This document shows positions 18,764 to 27,383 of a stretch of 64,000 nucleotides of DNA, piece by piece (the stretch's first letter is position 1; each line of letters starts with the position of its first letter). The translations under genes and the position numbers were made by a program. The stretch comes from Rhodospirillales bacterium (GTDB taxonomy: Bacteria > Pseudomonadota > Alphaproteobacteria > Rhodospirillales > UBA2165): positions 1-64,000 of the forward strand of contig JAJDXO010000005.1 in the NCBI GenBank assembly GCA_022823235.1, given 5' to 3'. The notes below the pieces were generated by a model. It worked only from the letters and a program-made list of their open reading frames with translations, had not been told where the DNA came from and ran no database searches.

Positions 18764-19041
18764 TTAGAGCAGTATCCGGCCAAATTGAATCAATTTGATG
18801 GCGCTCATCGGTTAGCCGGGCAGGCGCGGGCCGAAGTGCGATGTGTGTGCATCGGACGAGGCCCGCAACGCACCCGGGGACCGGGGAGCGCCACCGAAGG
18901 CCGGGTTCCTTCGCGCCGTGGCGGCGTTGCGTCACTCCGTCGATGGCCGCCGATGGGCCGGCATCGCCGTTCGCGGCGCGCCTGGCCACGACGCGAACTA
19001 ATCCCGGTCAAATGGTTCAATCTGGCCGGATACTGCTCTAT
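18764..19041. repeat. MITE with long inverted ends (278 bp)
   Basis: The left arm (18764-18797) and right arm (19009-19041) are inverted copies of about 33 bases: AGAGCAGTATCCGGCCA then [A/G]ATTGAA[T/C]CA. The inside is GC-rich and has no convincing coding frame. TA at each end fits an IS630/Tc1-type insertion. With the copy at 17172-17221 it brackets the NicO-DUF1007 pair. It fills most of the gene-free 18749-19144 stretch; the 100 bases after it hold an RBS GGGAGG at 19131 and another AGCAATTTCCGGCC that may be a further worn copy. Confidence 0.75.
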
Positions 19042-19144
19042 AGCAATTTCCGGCCCAATCTCAATTCCGTTGAATCCGCATGCCGATCGTGCAACAAGTT
19101 GCAATTGCAACGAAATGCGATCGGGAGTTGGGGAGGACGGCGCC

Positions 19145-20578
19145 ATGTCGGGATTCGCGGATTTTCCGGGCAGCGATGTCAGAAGGAAACTGGACCATCC
19201 GGTCATCGATACCGATGCCCACGTCGTCGAGAGCCAGTTCGCCATCGACGATTATCTGATCGAACTGGCCGGCAGGGACGCGGCCGCCAAAATGGCCGAG
19301 CGGCGCGCCCGTCTGATGGAGCGCAAGCAATACAACATGCCGTCCAAGTTCCTGTGGTGGGGCGTGCCGTCGGGGGATCACACCGCCGACCACGCCATGT
19401 CCAGGCTGCCCAGATATTTCCGCGCCCGCATGGACGAGATGGGCATCGATTTCGCCCACTTCTATACCACCGCCGGCATCCCCGGACTGTACTACCAGGA
19501 CGATGAGCTTCGGCAGGTCTATTGCCGGGCGCTCAACATGATGTATGCCGACATGTTCGCAGACGCGAGCGACCGCTGCCGGCCGGTGGCGGTGATCCCG
19601 ACCTTCAACCCGGAGGAAGGCATTGCCGAACTGGAATTCGCCGTCCGCGAGCTCGGTCACAAGGCGATCATGATCGGCACCGAGATTATCCGCCCCGATG
19701 ACGGCCCGGACGGGGAAACCCCGTTCCGCACCCAATCCATCGCCATCGACCCGCCCCACGACTACGACCCGTTCTGGGCCAAATGCCAGGAGCTCAAGGT
19801 CGCGCCGACCGGCCACACGGCGGGGATCGGCAACATGTACCGGAATTCGAAGACCAACTACGTCTTCAATCACCTGGGGGGCTTCGCCGCGGGGGCCGAG
19901 TATTTCGCCCGCGCCCTGTTCCTCGGCGGCGTCACCAACCGCTTCCCGGGACTGAGCTTCGGCTTCCTCGAAGGCGGCGCCGGCTGGGCCATGGCGCTGT
20001 TGAACGACATCGTCGAGCACTTCGAGAAGCGCAATGTCGACCATCTCAAGGCCAACCTCGATCCGGACAAGCTCGACGTCGATCTCCTGGCCGAACTGTT
20101 CGACGAATACGGCGATGAGATCCATACCGGCGAGCGGGTCCGCGCCCAGCCGCGGGGTCCCCTTCAGCGCAAGGCGCCCGACAATTTCAACGAGTTCGAG
20201 GCCTGCGGCATGACCGAAATCCGCGATCTCCGGAGGCTTTTCGTCGAGCCGTTCTATTTCGGCTGCGAGGCCGACGACCGGATGACCTCGGTGGCCTTCA
20301 ACCGGCGGCTGTCGCCGGTGGGCGCGCCGCTGAAGGCCATGTTCGGCTCCGACATCGGCCACTGGGACGTGATGGACGCGGTCTCCATCCTGTCCGAAGC
20401 CTGGTCCCTGGTGGAGGCGAAGCTGCTCGACGAGGAGAACTTCCGCGATTTCACCTTCACCAACCCGGCGATGCTGCACCTCACCGTCAATCCCGGCTAC
20501 TTCGAGGGGACGGTGCTGGAAGACGACGCGGCCAGGCTGCTGACCGGGAAAGGCCAGGTGCCGGCGGCGGCCGAGTGA
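19145..20578 (+). CDS. Amidohydrolase family protein (ACMSD-like metal-dependent hydrolase)
   Basis: A 477-residue TIM-barrel hydrolase. DTDAHVVESQ at the N-terminus is the DxHxxE-type metal motif, GLSFGFLEGGAGW is in the middle, and FGSDIGHWD near the C-terminus supplies the last aspartate. It is longer than most family members owing to an insert after about residue 330. GGGAGG at 19131-19136 sets the ATG at 19145; an open frame reaching back into the MITE is not used. It overlaps the Rieske ferredoxin gene by four bases, so the two products are made together. Confidence 0.78.
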   Translation: MSGFADFPGSDVRRKLDHPVIDTDAHVVESQFAIDDYLIELAGRDAAAKMAERRARLMERKQYNMPSKFLWWGVPSGDHTADHAMSRLPRYFRARMDEMGIDFAHFYTTAGIPGLYYQDDELRQVYCRALNMMYADMFADASDRCRPVAVIPTFNPEEGIAELEFAVRELGHKAIMIGTEIIRPDDGPDGETPFRTQSIAIDPPHDYDPFWAKCQELKVAPTGHTAGIGNMYRNSKTNYVFNHLGGFAAGAEYFARALFLGGVTNRFPGLSFGFLEGGAGWAMALLNDIVEHFEKRNVDHLKANLDPDKLDVDLLAELFDEYGDEIHTGERVRAQPRGPLQRKAPDNFNEFEACGMTEIRDLRRLFVEPFYFGCEADDRMTSVAFNRRLSPVGAPLKAMFGSDIGHWDVMDAVSILSEAWSLVEAKLLDEENFRDFTFTNPAMLHLTVNPGYFEGTVLEDDAARLLTGKGQVPAAAE

Positions 20579-20907
20579 GCGGACTCAGCTTTCATCCGGC
20601 GGGCCCGGCCGATGGGTTCGCCGAGGGTTCGATCACCCATCTGGAGATCGAGGGCCGGGAAATCGGCCTCTATCTCGTGGGCGGAACGTTCTACGCCATC
20701 GGCGACATCTGCACCCACATGAGGGCCCGGCTGTCCGACGGCTATCTCACCGGGACGGTGATCGAATGCCCGCTGCATTTCGGACGCTTCGACATCACCA
20801 CCGGCAAGGCTGTCTCGGCGCCCTGCAAGGCGGACGTCGCGGCCTATCCGGTACGGATCGCAAACGGCATGGTCGAAGTCGGTCTTGATTCCCCGGAAAC
20901 GGCGTGA
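20575..20907 (+). CDS. Rieske [2Fe-2S] ferredoxin
   Basis: A 110-residue ferredoxin of the oxygenase-associated type, with Cys46-x-His48 and Cys65-x2-His68 as cluster ligands. The GTG start overlaps the stop of the upstream amidohydrolase (GTGA), so translation is coupled. It would normally carry electrons to a Rieske oxygenase; no oxygenase subunit lies in this operon, so the partner is elsewhere, possibly the one at 7995. Confidence 0.88.
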   Translation: MSGLSFHPAGPADGFAEGSITHLEIEGREIGLYLVGGTFYAIGDICTHMRARLSDGYLTGTVIECPLHFGRFDITTGKAVSAPCKADVAAYPVRIANGMVEVGLDSPETA

Positions 20908-20948
20908 CATCGAAAGGCGACCGGTAACCGCCTTTCGGGGAGCCCTCC

Positions 20949-22031
20949 ATGCTGTTCACCTGCGCCCATCACGCGCCCGCCGATACGGGCGGGCACGCCT
21001 ACACCGCCCGCAAGGGCAAGAAGCACTTCACCGTCGACATCCACTGCCACATCCATGTGCCGGCGGCGGATGCGCGCCTGGCCGAACTGGCCTCCCCCGA
21101 CGCCACCAAGAGCAATGTCGATTCCAACCCGCTGACGGTGGAGATCAACAGGACCCAGCAGCAGGCCATCCTGCCCAAGCTCACCGACCCCGAGGAGCGC
21201 ATCAGGGACATGGACGCCAGCGGCATCGACGTCCAGGCCGTCTCATCCTCGCCGTTTCACTACAATTACGGCCAGCCCGTCGAGATCGCGCGGGAAATTT
21301 GCGGCATGGTCAACGACCGGGTGGCCGAGACCGTGGCGAGCCACCCGGACCGCTTCGTCGGCCTCGGCATTTTGCCCTTGCAGGACGAGGACGCGTCCCT
21401 CGCCGAGCTGGAAAAGTGCATCGACGGCCGGGGCTTCCGCGGCATCGAGATCTCGACCAATGTCAACGGCCGTGACCTGACCCGCGCCGGCATCGAGAAG
21501 GTGTTCGCCAAATGCGAGGAAATGGGCGTCCTGATCTTCGTCCACCCCATCGGCACCAGCTTCCAGGACCGGATGGACGATCACTACTTCCGCAACACCA
21601 TCGGCCACCCGCTGGAGAGCGCGCTGTGCGTCGGCCATCTGGTGTTCGACGGCTACCTCGACAAATATCCGGGCCTCAAGATTTGCATCGCCCACGGCGG
21701 CGGCTACATCCCGGCCTACTGGGGGCGCTTCGACCACCCCTGGGCGCTCCGCGACGACTGCCGGGTGAACCTCCCCGGCAAGGCGCCGTCCGAATACGTG
21801 AAGCAGCTCTATTTCGACACCGTGGTATTCACCGAGGAGCAACTCCGCCATATGATCGAGGTCTGGGGCGCCGATCATGTGGTCATGGGCACCGACTATC
21901 CCTACGACATGGCCGAAACCGATCCCGTCGGACATGTGGATTCGGTCAAGAATCTCTCCGAAGACGACAAGGCCAAGATCATGGGCGGCAATGCGGCGGC
22001 GCTGCTGGGTCTCGAGGTGAGCGCGGATTAG
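20949..22031 (+). CDS. Amidohydrolase family protein (aminocarboxymuconate-semialdehyde decarboxylase-like)
   Basis: A 360-residue protein of the amidohydrolase-2/ACMSD group. FTVDIHCHIHVP holds the first metal histidines, IFVHPIGTS and ICIAHGGGYIPA supply those of later strands, and VVMGTDYPYDMAE is the last aspartate. Family members decarboxylate or hydrolyse products of aromatic ring fission. It is the third gene of the 19145-22031 operon (amidohydrolase, ferredoxin, amidohydrolase). Confidence 0.82.
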   Translation: MLFTCAHHAPADTGGHAYTARKGKKHFTVDIHCHIHVPAADARLAELASPDATKSNVDSNPLTVEINRTQQQAILPKLTDPEERIRDMDASGIDVQAVSSSPFHYNYGQPVEIAREICGMVNDRVAETVASHPDRFVGLGILPLQDEDASLAELEKCIDGRGFRGIEISTNVNGRDLTRAGIEKVFAKCEEMGVLIFVHPIGTSFQDRMDDHYFRNTIGHPLESALCVGHLVFDGYLDKYPGLKICIAHGGGYIPAYWGRFDHPWALRDDCRVNLPGKAPSEYVKQLYFDTVVFTEEQLRHMIEVWGADHVVMGTDYPYDMAETDPVGHVDSVKNLSEDDKAKIMGGNAAALLGLEVSAD

Positions 22032-22050
22032 CGGGGGAATATGTGGCCGT

Positions 22051-22968
22051 CTAGTTTCGTCCTTCCGGCGCGGTGATGTCGCGGATGCCGTCGCCCATCA
22101 TGTTGATGGCGATGGCGACGATGAAAATGGTCACGCCCGGGATGGTGACCAGATAGGGGTTGAAGAACATCTGGTCGCGCCCCTCGGACACCAGCCCGCC
22201 CCAGGACGGCGTCGGCGGCTGGATGCCGAGGCCGAGGAACGACAGGGTCGCCTCGATGAGGATCGCCAGCGCAACCTCGAGGGTGAAGATGACGATCACC
22301 TGGTTCAACAGGTTGGGCAGGATTTCCGACAGGATGATCCGCCGCCGGGATGCGCCGGCCGCTTCCGCCGCGGCAACGAAATCCTGGGTGCGGATCTGCA
22401 TGGTGATGGTACGGAGCGCCACGGCGTAGGCATCCCAGAAGGCGAAGGCCAGGACCAGCACCAGCACCAGGAACGATCCGCCGAACACCGCGACCAGGGA
22501 GAGCGAGACGATCAGGCCGGGGAGCGCCAGCTTGGAGTTGATCACATACATCACCACCGCATCGACCCGGCCGCCGAAATAGCCGCCGATCATGCCGATG
22601 ATGGAGCCGACGATGGCCGCCACGGTGGCGGCGAGGAAGCCGATGGCGAGCGAAATCTGGCCGCCGAAGATCAGCCGGGTCAGGTAGTCGCGGCCGAATT
22701 GGTCGGTCCCCAGCGGGTGGGTCCAGCTGCCTTCCTCGTTCCAAACCGGCGGAACGAAGCGCTTGTCAAGGTCCTGATCAAAGGGATCGAACGGGGTGAT
22801 CCACGGCGCCAGCGCGGCGACGATGACGCAGATCAGCACGAACCCGCCGCCGATCCAGAACCCCATATGGGAGCGGGCGCGGACCTTCATCACCTCCCAC
22901 GGCGTGGGCGCGTCGACGTGAAACTCGTTTTCGGCGGTTGCGACGGCGGATGTCTCGTTCGGTGCCAT
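22051..22968 (-). CDS. ABC transporter permease, DppC/OppC type
   Basis: A 305-residue inner-membrane permease with an N-terminal first membrane segment (GFWIGGGFVLICVIVAALAP) and the binding-protein-dependent permease domain, including the EAA loop AAAEAAGASRRRIILSEILP. It pairs with the DppB-type gene seven bases upstream and the binding protein at 23967-25517. No DppD/DppF ATPase gene follows; the operon ends against the convergent amidohydrolase gene. Confidence 0.88.
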   Translation of the reverse strand: MAPNETSAVATAENEFHVDAPTPWEVMKVRARSHMGFWIGGGFVLICVIVAALAPWITPFDPFDQDLDKRFVPPVWNEEGSWTHPLGTDQFGRDYLTRLIFGGQISLAIGFLAATVAAIVGSIIGMIGGYFGGRVDAVVMYVINSKLALPGLIVSLSLVAVFGGSFLVLVLVLAFAFWDAYAVALRTITMQIRTQDFVAAAEAAGASRRRIILSEILPNLLNQVIVIFTLEVALAILIEATLSFLGLGIQPPTPSWGGLVSEGRDQMFFNPYLVTIPGVTIFIVAIAINMMGDGIRDITAPEGRN

Positions 22969-22975
22969 GGGGGCC

Positions 22976-23893
22976 TCAGTTCAGCCGGATCCGGGGATCG
23001 AGCTGGGCGTTGATCAGATCGCTGATGATGGTCAGCGCGATGTAGATGAAGGCGATCATCGCGACGATGGATTGGACCACCGGGAAATCCTGACGGATGA
23101 TCGCCTGCAGGGCCTCGAACCCAATCCCGTTGAGGGCGAAGATGCTCTCCACCACCACGGTCCCGCCCAGGAGCCGGCCGAAGGAAACCATGGTGATCGA
23201 CACCACCGGCAGGATGGCGTTGCGCAGCGCGTGCTTGTACATCACCGAGGTCCGGTTGAGACCCTTGGCCCGGGCGGTCCGGATGAAATCGGACTGCATG
23301 ACCTCGATCATCCCGGCGCGGGTGAGGCGCATCTTCACCGGCATGGAGGACAGGCCGATGGTCAGCGTCGGCAATACAAAATGCACCCACGTCTCCTGGC
23401 CGGCGATCGGCAGCCACGCGAGCATCACGCCGAAGACAAGAATGAACATCAAGCCCAGCCAGAAATTCGGGATCGCCTGGCCCGAGACCGCGAACACCAA
23501 TGCCGCCCGGTCGATCCAGGTGTTCCGGCGCACCGCCGCCAGGATGCCGAGAGGGATGGCGATGACCAGGCTGAGAATCAGCGAATAAGTCGCGAGCTTG
23601 ATGGTCACCGGCATCGCGGCGGTGATGATCTCGAACACCGGCTCGTTGGAGAACACCGAGACGCCCAGGTCGCCCGACAGCGCCGAGCCCGCCCAATCCA
23701 GATATTGAATGTGGAACGGCCGGTCGAGGCCGTAGGCCTTGGCCACCGCCTGGATCTCGGCTTCGGAGGCGTCGTCGCCGGCAAGCTCGGAGGCCAGATC
23801 GCCCGACAGCCGGAGCAGGCTGAAGGCGAAGATGGAAACGGTGATCGCCACCAGGATGGCGACGATCAGCCGGTTGAGGAAATAGTTCAGCAA
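22976..23893 (-). CDS. ABC transporter permease, DppB/OppB type
   Basis: A 305-residue permease with the DppB start (NYFLNRLIVAILVAITVSIFAFSLLRLSGD), six membrane segments and the EAA loop RTARAKGLNRTSVMYKHALRNA. It is the middle gene of a peptide/nickel-type import operon, separated from the binding-protein gene by a strong stem-loop that probably reduces read-through. Confidence 0.88.
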   Translation of the reverse strand: MLNYFLNRLIVAILVAITVSIFAFSLLRLSGDLASELAGDDASEAEIQAVAKAYGLDRPFHIQYLDWAGSALSGDLGVSVFSNEPVFEIITAAMPVTIKLATYSLILSLVIAIPLGILAAVRRNTWIDRAALVFAVSGQAIPNFWLGLMFILVFGVMLAWLPIAGQETWVHFVLPTLTIGLSSMPVKMRLTRAGMIEVMQSDFIRTARAKGLNRTSVMYKHALRNAILPVVSITMVSFGRLLGGTVVVESIFALNGIGFEALQAIIRQDFPVVQSIVAMIAFIYIALTIISDLINAQLDPRIRLN

Positions 23894-23920
23894 CCGAGAT
23901 TCCCCTCAAGCGTCACGAAG

Positions 23921-23947
23921 GCCGGGCCGCCGTCAGCGGCCCGGCCT
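23921..23947 (-). terminator. Intra-operon stem-loop between binding-protein and permease genes
   Basis: GGCCGGGCCGC and GCGGCCCGGCC form a perfect 11-bp stem with a 5-base loop (CGTCA). No clear U-run follows on the reverse strand, so it is more likely an mRNA-stabilising or partial attenuator hairpin that lets the binding protein exceed the permeases. Confidence 0.7.
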
Positions 23948-23966
23948 GTTGAGTTTATCCGCCGAT

Positions 23967-25517
23967 CTACTTCCAGCTCAAATCGCTGAGGATGTAGCCG
24001 AGCGGCCGTTGGACCGCGGGCGTGATAACCACCTCCTTGGTGTGCAGCGAGTGGACCACATTGCGGATCATCGGATACAGGTAGCCCTTGTCGACCGCAT
24101 AATCGATCGCCTTGGTGACCGCCGCCTTGCGGGCTTCGGGATCCATGATGCTCATGGTCTTGCGGGCCATGCCCCGCAGTTTCTTGTCCTCGAATTCGGG
24201 CCGCATGAAGAACCGCGCCATCGCCGCGGAGACGTCATAGATTCCGCCGCCGCCCCAGGCGTAATAGATCAGCTCCAGCTTGCGGTCGCGGGCCAGCTTG
24301 CGGGCCGACGGGATGGGCACGCCCTGCACGGTCGGCCGGAGCCCCACCTTGCGCAGCATACCGGCCACCACCTGGGCATCCTTCCTGATCGAACCGGCGA
24401 AGGTGGTGATTTTTACATCGAAGCCGTCCCCGAAGCCGGCCTCGGCGAGCAGTTTCCTGGCGCCTGCCGGATCATAGGCGGGTGTCGTCTTGGTGAAACC
24501 GCAGCCGATCTGCGCCGGTACGCAAATGGCGTTCATCGGCTGGTTGATCTTGGCCCCCGCGGCATGAAGTTTCTGAACCGTCGCCCGGTCGATGGCCATG
24601 CCGATGGCCCGGCGGACGCGGAGGTCGGCCAGCGCCTTCACGTTTTCCTGGCTCTGGCCGTAAACCGCCACATACTGGAAGCCGAGACCCTCCAGCGCGC
24701 TGTGAATGAAGCGGCCGGTTTTGGCCGTGTTGATGGCGATCTCGGGGGAAATTTGGCGGGTGAGATCGATCCGCCCGGACAGCAGCTGCGCCGTCCGGGT
24801 GCCGGCGTCGGGGATCAGCGGCGATACGACGGTGCCGATCTTGGCCTTGGGCATCACGTCGTTGCCCCGGTAGCCGTCGTTCTTGACGAACATATGTCCC
24901 TTTGCCTTGTCGAACCGGGCCAGGCGATAGGCGCCGTAGCTGACGCCCTTGGACGCGAACAGGCGCTTCTTCTTGGCGTCGATCGGCCGGTGAATATGCT
25001 CGGGATAGATATAGGTCCGATGGGCCAGGCGCTGGAGCGCGAACGGGGTTGGCCGCTTGGTGACGATGCGCACCTTGTGGGGGCCCAGCTTCTCGGCGGC
25101 CTTGATGAAGGTCCAATTGGCCTTCAAACGCAGCCGGACCTTGGGATCGACCAGCCAATTGATGATGTAGACGACGTCGTCGGCGTCGATGGCCTCGCCG
25201 TCGGACCACTTTAGATCGTCGAACAGCTCGAACTCGTAGGTGACGGGATCCACCTGCTTCCAGCTCTTGGCGATGGCCGGCACGTACTTGCCGGTCTTGG
25301 GGTTGAAATCGATCAGGCCGGAATAAAGCGCCGGTGAAAACACACCGTCCCACGGGCCGGGCGTGATGAAGAAGTCGATGGTTTGGAGCTGCACGTTGTG
25401 CGGCATCCGCAAGGTGTCCTTGGATTTCTGCGCCAGGGCCGGGCCGGCGCCGGTGGCGGCGAAACCAAGAGCCAGGGCGCCCGCGGCGGCCAGCGATATG
25501 GTTCTGCGATTGGTCAT
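23967..25517 (-). CDS. ABC transporter substrate-binding protein, peptide/nickel (SBP family 5)
   Basis: A 516-residue periplasmic binding protein with a signal peptide (AAAGALALGFAATGAGPALA) and the family 5 pattern: YEFELFDDLKWSDGEAIDADDVVY, FVKNDGYRGNDV, and AIGMAIDRATVQ. It is first in the operon with the two permeases. The ligand could be a peptide, opine or other small organic compound; nearby catabolic genes suggest a nutrient that they break down. Confidence 0.87.
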   Translation of the reverse strand: MTNRRTISLAAAGALALGFAATGAGPALAQKSKDTLRMPHNVQLQTIDFFITPGPWDGVFSPALYSGLIDFNPKTGKYVPAIAKSWKQVDPVTYEFELFDDLKWSDGEAIDADDVVYIINWLVDPKVRLRLKANWTFIKAAEKLGPHKVRIVTKRPTPFALQRLAHRTYIYPEHIHRPIDAKKKRLFASKGVSYGAYRLARFDKAKGHMFVKNDGYRGNDVMPKAKIGTVVSPLIPDAGTRTAQLLSGRIDLTRQISPEIAINTAKTGRFIHSALEGLGFQYVAVYGQSQENVKALADLRVRRAIGMAIDRATVQKLHAAGAKINQPMNAICVPAQIGCGFTKTTPAYDPAGARKLLAEAGFGDGFDVKITTFAGSIRKDAQVVAGMLRKVGLRPTVQGVPIPSARKLARDRKLELIYYAWGGGGIYDVSAAMARFFMRPEFEDKKLRGMARKTMSIMDPEARKAAVTKAIDYAVDKGYLYPMIRNVVHSLHTKEVVITPAVQRPLGYILSDLSWK

Positions 25518-25566
25518 GGTCGTCTCCCAGTCCTATGTTCCTGTCAAAACGGTTTGCCGGTGCGCG

Positions 25567-26142
25567 TCAGGCGGGAAGGGCGAGGTCCTCCACGTCTTCG
25601 TCCGGCTGTTTGTCTTGCTTTTGCGCCAAATAGCCGTCGATCTTGGCGAATGCGGTGTAGAGATATTTTCGCTCGGTCGGCGTGAGCCGGTTGAGCAGTT
25701 CCAGTTGCCGGGCCAGGCCCTCCTCGACGATGGCGCGTTCCAGCTTTTCGCCGGCCTTGGTGGCGGTGAAGATGGCACTCCGCGCATCCTCCGGATTGTC
25801 GGCCCGGGTGACGAAACCTTTGTCCACCAAGGTGGTCAGCGCCCGGCTGATGGCCGCCTTGTCGATGGAAAGGTAGTCCGCGATGTCCCGGACCGTGGAC
25901 TGCCCGCCGTTCGACAGCCGGGCCAGCGTGCGGCGTTCGGAAATGGATATGCCGAACGCCGCGTTCAAAAACCGCGTGGTCTGCGTATCCAGCAGCCGCG
26001 AGATGCGGCTGATGCGATAAGTCAGATAATGCTCCAGCCGCAGTTTCGACGGGCCGGCCTCCATCACCGGTTGATCGATGGAGTCCGGCAGCGTCCATTT
26101 CCGGGGTCGGGCCAACGGCAACCTTCCTTTCTCGGTTGACAT
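25567..26142 (-). CDS. MarR family transcriptional regulator
   Basis: A 191-residue winged-helix regulator, longer than the usual 140-160 because of N- and C-terminal tails. The DNA-binding part is STVRDIADYLSIDKAAISRALTTLVDKGFV, followed by the wing DNPEDARSAIFTATKAGEK. Its start abuts a tandem 14-bp operator (26147-26174), so it very likely controls itself and the divergent MetE-like/sulfatase genes, and perhaps the ABC operon downstream. Confidence 0.88.
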   Translation of the reverse strand: MSTEKGRLPLARPRKWTLPDSIDQPVMEAGPSKLRLEHYLTYRISRISRLLDTQTTRFLNAAFGISISERRTLARLSNGGQSTVRDIADYLSIDKAAISRALTTLVDKGFVTRADNPEDARSAIFTATKAGEKLERAIVEEGLARQLELLNRLTPTERKYLYTAFAKIDGYLAQKQDKQPDEDVEDLALPA

Positions 26143-26146
26143 TATT

Positions 26147-26174
26147 GTTGTTGCGACAACGTTGTTGCGTCAAC
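26147..26174. promoter_or_regulatory. Tandem 14-bp operator, probable MarR site
   Basis: GTTGTTGCGACAAC (26147-26160) and GTTGTTGCGTCAAC (26161-26174) stand directly next to each other, 13 of 14 bases alike; each has GTTG/CAAC inverted ends. The pair lies four bases upstream of the marR start and 25 bases upstream of the divergent gene, placed to control both. Confidence 0.7.
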
Positions 26175-26199
26175 AAAAATTTTCGGCTTATGTTTCGGA

Positions 26200-27378
26200 A
26201 TGGAGATATCCAGGGATCGAATTCTCACCACCCATGTGGGCTCGCTGCCCCGTCCGGCGGACCTGTTCGAACTGCTGATCGCCGAGGATGCGGGAGACGA
26301 TCACGATGCCGCGAAGCTGATCGAGACCGCCCATCGGGCCGTCGGCGAGGTGGTCCGCCGGCAAGCCGATGCCGGGGTCGACATCGTCAGCGACGGCGAG
26401 TTGAGCAAGTCGTCGTATACCCACTACGTCAAGCACCGCCTGAACGGCATCGGCTCCGGGAAACGGGGCGGCGGTGGCGACGGCGGTGGCGGCGGACCGC
26501 GGGATATGCGGGATCACCCGGACGCGGCGCCGCATGCCGGGCGCGGCACCGGGCGGGACCTCCTGACCCCGGTGGTCTGTGACGGCCGGGTCAGTTACGG
26601 CGACACGGGTCCCTTGGAGCGCGACATCGACAACCTCAGGGCGGCACTTGCCGAGGCCGCGCCCGACACCCGGCCGGTGGAGGCGTTCATCAATGCAGCC
26701 TCGCCGGCGACGCTCGCCCATTTCATCCGCGACGACCATTATGGCGATCACGACCGTTTTCTCGCCGACCTCGCCGATGCCATGCGCACCGAATACGAGG
26801 CGATCGCCGATGCTGGTTTGTTGGTGCAGATCGACGCGCCGGATTTGGCCATGGTCCGCCATATGAGCTACCAGGATTTGAGCGACGAGGAATTCCTCCG
26901 AATTGCCGAGCGCAATGTGGAAGCGCTGAACCACGCCACGGCCAACATCCCGCCCGACGCCATGCGTATGCACATCTGCTGGGGCAACTATCCGGGCCCC
27001 CATACCCACGATATCCCGGTAAGCCGGGTCATCCCGGCAATCATGAAGGCGCGGCCGCAGGCCGTCCTGTTCGAGGCCGCCAACCCGGCGCACGCCCATG
27101 AACACGAGGATTGGGCGGCCGCCCGTATCGCCGACGACAAGATTCTCATCCCCGGGGTCATCGACACCACCACCAATCTGGTCGAGCATCCGCGCCTGAT
27201 CGCCCAGCGCATCGGCCAATTCGCGGAAATCGTCGGGCGGGAGCGGGTGATCGCCGGCACCGATTGCGGGTTCGGCACCGTCGCCGGCCGGGACGTGGTC
27301 GCTCATTCGGTGGTCTGGAAGAAACTGGCCAACCTCGGCGAGGGCGCCGCTCTCGCGTCCAAGAACCTGTGGAACTAG
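26200..27378 (+). CDS. MetE-like (cobalamin-independent methionine synthase family) protein
   Basis: A 392-residue protein matching only the C-terminal catalytic domain of MetE. It starts ILTTHVGSLPRPADL as family members do. It has DIVSDGELSKSSY, the zinc ligands in MHICWGNY (His, Cys) and the last cysteine in GTDCGFGT. A low-complexity glycine-rich insert (about residues 88-100) is unusual. It lies next to a MarR gene and a sulfatase, not with methionine genes, so a catabolic methyl or alkyl transfer is plausible. It is a distant paralogue of the protein at 945-2069. Confidence 0.72.
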   Translation: MEISRDRILTTHVGSLPRPADLFELLIAEDAGDDHDAAKLIETAHRAVGEVVRRQADAGVDIVSDGELSKSSYTHYVKHRLNGIGSGKRGGGGDGGGGGPRDMRDHPDAAPHAGRGTGRDLLTPVVCDGRVSYGDTGPLERDIDNLRAALAEAAPDTRPVEAFINAASPATLAHFIRDDHYGDHDRFLADLADAMRTEYEAIADAGLLVQIDAPDLAMVRHMSYQDLSDEEFLRIAERNVEALNHATANIPPDAMRMHICWGNYPGPHTHDIPVSRVIPAIMKARPQAVLFEAANPAHAHEHEDWAAARIADDKILIPGVIDTTTNLVEHPRLIAQRIGQFAEIVGRERVIAGTDCGFGTVAGRDVVAHSVVWKKLANLGEGAALASKNLWN

Positions 27379-27383
27379 AGACC

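Noticed and set aside
18785..19144. N-terminal extension of the amidohydrolase through the MITE
   Set aside because: The extension translates repeat sequence; a good RBS and family-like N-terminus place the start at 19145.
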